64,000 nucleotides of DNA, taken from assembly GCA_030247885.1 (NCBI GenBank), contig JAPDRO010000006.1, forward strand, positions 1,364,001-1,428,000, written 5' to 3'. This DNA is from Taxawa tesnikishii (nom. ined.) (Eukaryota > Ascomycota > Dothideomycetes > Dothideales). This document shows, piece by piece, positions 57,381 to 64,000 of this stretch. The position numbers were made by a program, and so were the translations under genes. Each line of letters begins with the position of its first letter. Within the stretch, counting starts at the first letter, position 1. The notes beneath the pieces were generated by a model. It was not told where the DNA came from and searched no databases. It saw nothing but the letters and a program-made list of their open reading frames with translations.

Positions 57381-59229
57381 GTTTTTGGCCTAGTTAATGC
57401 CTATTTTCATTGTTTTTAAAGATATAGCCCTTTAACTATAGAGTAATACCTTCCAAATATAGTGTCTCTAAGCTCTTTTAACGTTAGCAAGTAAATCTAC
57501 TAAGTTATATAAGTTTTATAACCTTCTATAATATATAAGTATTTAATATAGTTACTATAAGTTATAACTAATTAAGATAACTATTTACTAGTAATTACTA
57601 TAGCTCCCTTTACTCCTTATAATAAGGTATAGTTATAAGAGTATTTCGAGAATAACTAGTTTAAAAGAAGTTAAATTATAATATTATTTAAAGGTAAAGG
57701 CTTAAAAATAATATTTTATTATAAGAAGGAAACTTTAATATATATAAAAGTATTATAAGACCTTTAGCTACGCTATTAAAGAGTAAAAGACTACTAGTTA
57801 TTACTTTAAAGATAAAAAATTATATTATATAGTTACTTTCTAAGAAGAATAATATAAGGTAAAATACTTATTAAAACGAGTTAATATAAGAGTTAACTAT
57901 ACGTTTTAACGTCTAGATATTAAGGCTTATAGTATTTTATATACTCATAAAACTAAACCTTATTAATAAGGTATAGTAATATATAGCTACTTAGTATAAT
58001 TTAGTTTAGCGTACTATTTTTAATAAGTAATTATAAAGCGTAAAGAAAGACTAATTAGTATATATAGACGAGAGTAATAATAGCAAAAAATACTATATAA
58101 ACGTAATAGTTAGTTACTAAGAAGTTAGCTATATATTAATATTAAAACCTTAAAGTATATTACTTAGTATTTAATCTTATTAGCGCTTACTATTAATAAC
58201 TATTTAGAGGGTATTACTTTAGTTATTAAAGGCTTTATTATAACTAAGATATTTCTTTACTAATTAGAGTAGCGTATATTACTATAATTATAAGGATTTA
58301 AAAAGTAAATAGTAATAAATAATTATAAAACTTATTAGCTAGTAAAAGTAAAGGTACTTTATAGTTAGTTTAGCGTTAAAGTAAAGTTTCTATTACTTTA
58401 CTTACTAAACTATAATTCTATTAAGTTAACCTTTTATTTATTAAAGTAGTAATTATAGCGTAATTAAGCGCTATATTTAATTTATAGTAAAGAGTACTAT
58501 AAAGAGTAATTTAAAAGGTTCCTTAAGGACGCTTATAATTACTTTTAAAAGAATAAGAAAGTAAACTTTAAAGAGTTATTTAAAAAGAGTTATATACAAG
58601 TTTAAAATTACTATTAAAACGCTATAAGATATTACGTATTATTAACTTATCTTTCGACTTATTTTATTTTTATTTTCGTTCTTATCTTTATTCTTAAATA
58701 TTACGTACTATTACTTTGTCCTTATTTTCTTTCTTACTATTATTATTATCTTAGTTACTAGTACTATTTAAAGTCTTTTTACTATTACTAGCGCTACTAT
58801 TACTACTTATAGAAATATAGTAGTTTAGGCTTTATATATAAACTAGTAAGTAATTAAAAATAATATAATAAATACTATATTTCTTAATAATTTCCTTTAG
58901 CTTATTATCTTAGTTTCTCCTTATTAGCTTTAAAGTTTAAAAACTCTCTTTTAGTAAGTTATAATAGTCCTTTAGTTTTTACTATATAGTTAAAGTAACT
59001 TATAATATTAACTAGTTAAAGAAAAGTTATAGTTATAAAAGATTTATAGTAGTAACTAATAGAAAGTTACTTACTAAAAGCTTTAAGTAATATAAAGGTA
59101 TTATTAGTTAGTTAAAAGAGTCTACTAAAAAGAAGGTTAAGGACTTAATTAAGGTACTTATTAAGGTAATTACTAGTTACTTTATTTAGTAATATTATAT
59201 ATAACTAATAAACTACTATTTTATAATTA
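57381..59229. repeat. Second RIPped AT-rich tract, left half
   Basis: Extremely AT-rich, CpA/TpG-poor DNA of the same type as the main island. No family identified. It is separated from its right half by the intact pogo element. Confidence 0.85.
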
Positions 59230-59275
59230 ACGTAAACCGTGGGGTAGTGGGACAGGCGGGGTAGTGGGACACTTT
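59230..59275. repeat. Left terminal inverted repeat of the pogo element
   Basis: ACGTAAACCGTGGGGTAGTG followed by a second GGGGTAGTGGGACA copy; matches the complement of the right end. Confidence 0.93.
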
Positions 59276-59300
59276 GATGTGAACTTCGTGGATTCTACTG

Positions 59301-60991
59301 CTATTTGCGCACCGCAACAACAATACAGTCGGAATCTGAGTCGCTAGATGGATCCTCTGGCTCTTCTTCTCTATCCTTCTCGAGTGTTTCCTCGATTGGA
59401 CGCTTGCGTGGCCGTCCGCGCGGTTTTTAGTAGATGACTCCGCTTCCGCTGCCTTCGCTATCTCGAGCACTTCTTCCGTACTAAACACGAACCTTCCCTT
59501 TAACGCGACTCGCTTACCCTTTTTCCGAGTCTTTCGAGTATTCAGAAGTTTCTCCTGTTCTTCTACCTGCTTGCGCAAAGTAACAAGCTCGCTATGCGTC
59601 GACTCAAAAGCGCGAGTCATCCGTCCCGTATAGCGCCTCACCGGGGAAGACAGGTCCTGCGCAGCTTGGATTGCTAAGTTTAGAGCTACGTTTGCTTCGC
59701 GTAGTTCGGTGCCATCTGGAGGAGAACTGTCAAGTAGCGAAAGATCTAGATCGGGTTGTTGCGGAGGTGTATGGGGTTGTATATCCGCCGTAGTCGACGC
59801 TGTAGGCAGCTTGTCAAGCACCGTTATGGGGCTTAGAGGCTGAAGGCCGGCGCCTCTCCATCCGCCGAGGATGTTGTGTGCAGTAAGCGCCCTATCCCTT
59901 GCGCGGATATACATCTCCGTCCATTCCACGCGAGATATACGGCCTGAATCGAGTCGCAAAACGGCGTCAGTCTCCGAAGCTAGCGCGCGCTTTAGCGCCG
60001 CAAACACGCCAACATCAAGCGGCTGGAGTATATGCGAGCAATGAGGCGGCAGGATGAGCAAGTCGATTGCATTCTCCATGCAGAAAGCGATCACTTTCGC
60101 AGTTATGTGGCTTCTATGGCCGTCCATGATCAGTAGTCGCCGTTCTGTAGGGTCGTCAGGCCGCGTCAAAGGCTCAAAAACCGTAGTTAGCCACTGCAAA
60201 CCGTGACTATCAGACGTCCAGCCGCTGCTGCTACTCGAGAACCTCCAGTTCGGAGGCGTGTGTGCGGGTACCCACGCGGTGTTGGTGTGTTTTGCCTTGA
60301 AGATGATCAAGGGAGGCACAGCAGCCCCGGCAGCGCTCACACACTCGATCGCTGTTATCCACTCCCCTCGGCTTCCGATCTGCTTCCAGCTAGATGCCTC
60401 GCGTATGTTGACCAGAGCTCTTGACGACTGACTTGCTCCGACCGCGAAGCCAGACTCGTCCATGTTGTATACGCGCTCCGGAGGATAGTTGTGTTCCACA
60501 AACAGCTCCGTCACCGCGTCAAACCACCTCTTTACACTCTCATGACTTGTCGCGTTGAAGCGCGCACTCTCGATCTGACGAGTCCAGATGCCTGTGATCT
60601 CGGGATGGCGAGTCTTGAAGCGGTCAAGCCACTTCTCGCCAATCGGTCGAGGAGATGGTGGTGGAGTCTTTGATAGCTGCACGCGTCCGCGTCGGATTTC
60701 CTCAGCCATTTGCAGCACTAACGCAGGCGAAGCAGGGAATCCGGTACGCGTAAGACGTGTAATCCATCGGACTAACGTCTTCTCTTCCGCATTTGAGAGG
60801 ATCTGCTCTGTTTCATGCGCTATAGCGCGCGATCTTCGTCCAGCCATACGGTTGCTTAGAGTTGACTTCGGAACGTGAAATGCAAGCGCAGCCTTCCGGA
60901 CCGACGTATGTTCACGGTTTTTGAGGGCTAAGAGGGCGTCCTGGACATCAGCTTCAGAATAAACCTGCTTTTGAGGTGTGGAAGTATTCAT
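59301..60991 (-). CDS. Pogo-type DDE transposase
   Basis: Cut-and-paste transposase of the Tc1/mariner superfamily, pogo/Fot1 clade. N-terminal psq-type and CENP-B-like HTH domains (residues about 1-140: KAALAFHVPKSTLSNRMAG; GEKWLDRFKTRHPE). The DDE_1 catalytic region has Asp in YNMDESGFAVG, Asp in LLIMDGHRSHIT and Asp in LQPLDVGVFAALK. After a coiled-coil-like segment (LVTLRKQVEEQEKLLNTRK) comes KGRFVFSTEEVLEIAK. The native C-terminus is in the next frame, reached at an A5 run (59,424-59,428 on plus): an AT-hook-like PRGRPRKRPIEE and an acidic tail ending at a TAG at 59,301 (about 563 residues). If read without a shift the frame continues through the inverted repeat to 59,216, outside the element. 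Confidence 0.93.
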
Positions 60992-61031
60992 GTTGAGTTA
61001 TATTAATGTGTAAAGGTAAGAAAGGTAGGAT

Positions 61032-61077
61032 TCGGTGTCCCACTACCCCGCGTGTCCCACTACCCCACGGTTTACGT
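61032..61077. repeat. Right terminal inverted repeat of the pogo element
   Basis: Complement of the left end, again with two GGGGTAGTGGGACA-type subunits, ending GTTTACGT before the TA duplication. Confidence 0.93.
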
Positions 61078-61865
61078 TACTACTATTAACGCTTTTACTT
61101 ACTCTTTATAGTCTTATTAAGTATTTATTTATAGTCCTTTAAGATATCTATAATAATAGTCTTTAAAGGCTTCTTTATTATACTACTTATATTATTATTA
61201 ATTACTCTTCTCTAGTAGCTATCTATTTATAACGAGATAATAAAGTACTTATTTTAACTAGTAAATAAATTAAGATAGTAAAAATAAGCTATAATATAAG
61301 GCTAGTAGTAATACTAGCTATTATTATAACTATAATACTTTTAAATTTCCTCTTAAAAAGAGCCTTATTTACTATAATATTACTTTAATTACTTCTTTAA
61401 TTTCTTAATAATTTCCTTCCTTTTCCTTTACTTTTCCTTTACTTCTCCTTACGCTACTAATTTAATTATACTAGAGGAATATTAAAAGAAGTAGTAAAGT
61501 TACTAAAGGATAACTAAGGCGACTAAGGTAATTAAGGTAATTAAGGTAATAAGACTAATATTAGAGTCGATACTAGTTTTAAAGGTAATTTATTTAACTA
61601 AAAAGAATACATATTTACTACTATAATAAAGTAAGCTTTATATTTAGTAGCTTCGTTAAATTATACGTAGTTAATAATACTTTATTATTTTTCTTAGTTA
61701 TTTAGCGCGTTAATAGTATTTATTATAATACTTAAAAGATATATAATTACTATTAAAGTAACGATAGTTATATATTTATAATAGTAAAAAAATTTAAGCT
61801 CTATTTTATTAAGTAAAGTAATATCCTTTATAATAGTAATATTAGTATACTTATACTAGTTTATT
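61078..61865. repeat. Second RIPped AT-rich tract, right half
   Basis: Continuation of the AT-rich tract interrupted by the pogo insertion. Composition returns to normal at about 61,866. No family identified. Confidence 0.85.
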
Positions 61866-62330
61866 TAAAAGTCCTACTCGTAGAAGTCAAACGAATGGCC
61901 ACGATTCGTTTGCTTTTGCGTGGGCTATAACCCTAAGGGTTAGAGGAACGACCACGATTCGTTTGCACCTGTTGACCACGATTCGTTTGCCTTCCCGAGC
62001 CCCAACCTTCTCGAAACCCACACACTATACTGTCATAAGGTTATTCTCTCTGCATGCCAAACACCACTCATATATATGCCATATACATGGAACATCAAGG
62101 GCGGCGGTCTTAAAAGGAAAAAGATGAGGCGCCTTGTGCATAGGCCACTCCCGCATTTTCGCAGGGCGGCCTCTCCAAACAAAGACCAGCCCTGTGTCTA
62201 TGCGACGTGATCAGTACGCTCTAAACAATTGATCCTGAGCATCACATGGATCCTTTAAATCCTTAGAAAGGTAATATAGCTATGTCTGGCCTCGCAAGTA
62301 TGGCAGCCGTGAAGGCAAGCCAAGACTCAG
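61866..62330. other. Border region upstream of the OrsD-type ORF
   Basis: Contains three copies of CCACGATTCGTTTGC just outside the AT-rich tract. Otherwise it is presumed promoter of the plus-strand ORF. Confidence 0.5.
61888..61990. repeat. Triplicated 15-bp motif CCACGATTCGTTTGC
   Basis: Direct copies at 61,899-61,913, 61,952-61,966 and 61,976-61,990. The first is preceded by an inverted CAAACGAAT (61,888-61,896), making a small palindrome. Position at the edge of a RIPped tract suggests a transposon end with subterminal repeats. Confidence 0.85.
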
Positions 62331-64000
62331 ATGGATGATTTTCATCGTCTCTTCCAAGTAGTCGCCCAGCACCGCATCCTTGTTTGCATCCATTGTCAGT
62401 ATGCAGTCGTACCTTCGCAGCTCGCCAAACATCTTCGTGTGCATCACAAGCGTCTCAGCTTACAACAACGGCGGGACATTATTGCCAAAGTCGGGTCTTT
62501 TACCGAACTTGCGCAAGTCGAGGCAGATGTCATCTATCCAGCAGCAACAGAGCCTCCCGTAACGGGACTTCCGGTGTACTTCGACGGCTTGAAGTGTGGC
62601 GGGAAAGATGGCGAAGGCAGGCTTTGTCCCTATATATGCCGCACTCCGCGTGGCATGCAAGATCATTGTGAGCGGCAACACGGCTGGGTCAACGGACAGA
62701 AGCGAGGCGGCGATGCTCGTTTGAAGCAGGTCCATACCCACAACAAGCTGTGGTCTTGCGACCGCGCCTGTCAGCGTTTCTTCAAGGTCGGAAGCTGGCA
62801 GAGGTACTTCGAGGTCCAAGTAGCGGACCTGGAGATTTGCGGTCGGAGGCGAGCCGGTCACCAGCGTGACTTCTTCCGGACGCAAGAAGAAGACATCCTT
62901 CAGGCAGAGCGCGACGCCGCATCTGCGGCCAACCGTGTCCGCGGATTCGACGAGCATCGTTCTACCGTGGTACCATGGCTCAGAGAGACCGGCATCGTCG
63001 ACCATGTCTGCGGCTTGAAGAAAGACGAGATCCGAGCAGCGATCGCCGTGCCCTCGCGAGACGAAGGATGTCCTCTGCGGACGATCGTCGATGCGATGGA
63101 GGACGTGCTCAGGGAGGCGCACGGCTGGTGTTTCGACGGACCCGACTGTATGCTCACTTGGCCATGTCGCGTCGTTCTCAGTCGGTTCCAGTCGTCGCAG
63201 GTCGAGTCGATTGGGAAGGTTCGGCCGTTCGATCCTTACAAGGAGCCCGGCACGCTCAAGGTCTACTTCAAGCTGGCGTCACAGTTCCTGTCGTACCTGG
63301 AGCGAGTGGCGATCTGTGACGAGTACCACTTCAGTGCTGACTCGGAGGAGACGATCCGGCCAGAGGACGTGATCGAACCGACGGACAAGCAAAGGGTGGT
63401 GTGGCATAACCTCCGTCGGTTAGCAGAACGGGGAGCGACGGGCACGGGTGAAGGGATCAAGGGCCAACTGAGAGATGGGCTGGTTGAGTTATGGATGCTC
63501 GTTATCCGTCACACTACCGGAGCCCGACGGTACCGCTCGCCAATAGTGAGCTTCTGCGCGATGCTAAGCATCAAGCCGTCTACGCAAGGCTGGATGGAAC
63601 CCGGCAACTTCAACAGCAGTCTGTCTGCGATGATATGGGTCGCGCAGCTGCTGATCTTCTATGACTGTGCTCGCAAAGAGCGGCAGGGTGGGGAGAAACG
63701 CTCGCGCTCGTCAAGGAATGCTGTGAGAGTTATCTGCAGCAGACGGCCGAGACGCCGATGGGGAGATACTCCGCTGGCGCCTGTTGCTGTTTCGCATCTC
63801 GAAGGACAGCGTGGGTGATCATGAGGCCTGTTGGGACGAAAGCGAACAGGTCCTGACATACGAAGATACAGAGCTGCGTATGGACCAGATCCCCACGCTA
63901 CTGCTCTCCGAATACCGTGAGTGCGAACGGCTACTGTACGACGACTTGCTGCTGGGTCAGAAGGACCTACGCCGCATGCAGTCTTGGGCGCTTAGAGATA
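62331..64000 (+). CDS. OrsD-type (DUF3505) zinc-finger protein, incomplete at the window end
   Basis: Long protein starting at ATG 62,331, running off the right edge. The N-terminus matches the OrsD/DUF3505 type: HRILVCIHCQYAVVPSQLAK, HLRVHHKRLS, RRDIIAKV. A second zinc-finger-like pair follows (CPYICRTPRGMQDHCERQHG). The middle is ordinary soluble sequence (VRPFDPYKEPGTLKVYFKLA, FLSYLERVAICDEYHFS). Two G seem missing, in GGGG at 63,690-63,693 and 63,760-63,763; beyond them the frame continues (LALVKECCESYL, then RWRLLLFRISKDSVGDHEAC) to the edge. Such ORFs are often multicopy and repeat-associated in fungi, sometimes with helicase-like C-termini. That, and a mobile origin here, are inference. 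Confidence 0.7.

Larger units (their letters stand above)
59230..61077 (-). mobile_element. Near-intact pogo/Fot1-type DNA transposon
   Basis: 1,848 bp. Its inverted ends start ACGTAAACCGTGGGGTAGTG at 59,230 with the exact complement at 61,077. Each end holds two copies of GGGGTAGTGGGACA. A TA duplication flanks it (59,228-59,229 and 61,078-61,079). Internal GC content is normal and RIP is not evident, although it sits inside fully RIPped DNA and has at least two RIPped copies in the window. It therefore inserted after the surrounding DNA was converted. Confidence 0.95.

Noticed and set aside
61926-61946. AACCCTAAGGGTTAG resembling head-to-head telomere repeats
   Set aside because: Only one unit in each direction; more likely chance within the border sequence.

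Overview
The window is nuclear DNA of a filamentous ascomycete. Genes carry short introns (about 49-200 bp) with GT...AG ends and CTAAC/CTAAT-like branch points. The fungal families are characteristic: a C2H2+Zn2Cys6 regulator, HET-C, a TGL1-type lipase and an OrsD-type ORF. Several kilobases are converted to extremely AT-rich, CpA/TpG-poor DNA, the signature of repeat-induced point mutation (RIP). A Dothideomycete is my best guess, from the mosaic of gene-rich and AT-rich blocks and from gene style; this is inference.

Layout. 0.8-21.8 kb is a conserved gene-rich block: C2H2/Zn2Cys6 transcription factor (-), CBF5/dyskerin pseudouridine synthase (-), HET-C-like allorecognition protein (-), a decayed fragment (+), lipid-droplet-associated hydrolase (+), membrane-anchored steryl-ester/acylglycerol lipase (-) and PEX6 (+). 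23.3-33.4 kb is an accessory block: secreted GMC oxidoreductase, EthD-domain protein, medium-chain reductase, a dead C2H2/Zn2Cys6 regulator and a microsomal P450. This resembles the edge or remains of a catabolic or secondary-metabolism cluster without a backbone enzyme. 33.7-49.6 kb is a transposon island: nested RIP-converted pogo/Fot1-type DNA transposons, with a Copia LTR element (41,648-47,141) in the middle. 49.6-57.3 kb is sparse, with two small secreted cysteine-rich protein genes that only appear once introns are removed, a broken cysteine-rich ORF, a Myb-like protein and an orphan ORF. 57.4-61.9 kb is a second AT-rich tract, into which an almost pristine, non-RIPped 1,848-bp pogo element with TA target duplications has inserted. 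The window ends inside an OrsD-type zinc-finger ORF.

Three things stand out. First, two arms of RIP-converted transposon DNA (about 37,296-38,583 and 47,571-48,858, inverted) are base-for-base identical over about 1.29 kb, while the rest of the same two elements differ markedly; this points to exchange after RIP. Second, two spliced, secreted, cysteine-rich proteins lie beside the transposon island and look like candidate effectors. Third, most otherwise well-conserved host genes carry single-base losses, usually in short homopolymers and always in the same direction. That is most simply a sequencing or assembly error signature, so frames here should not be taken at face value.
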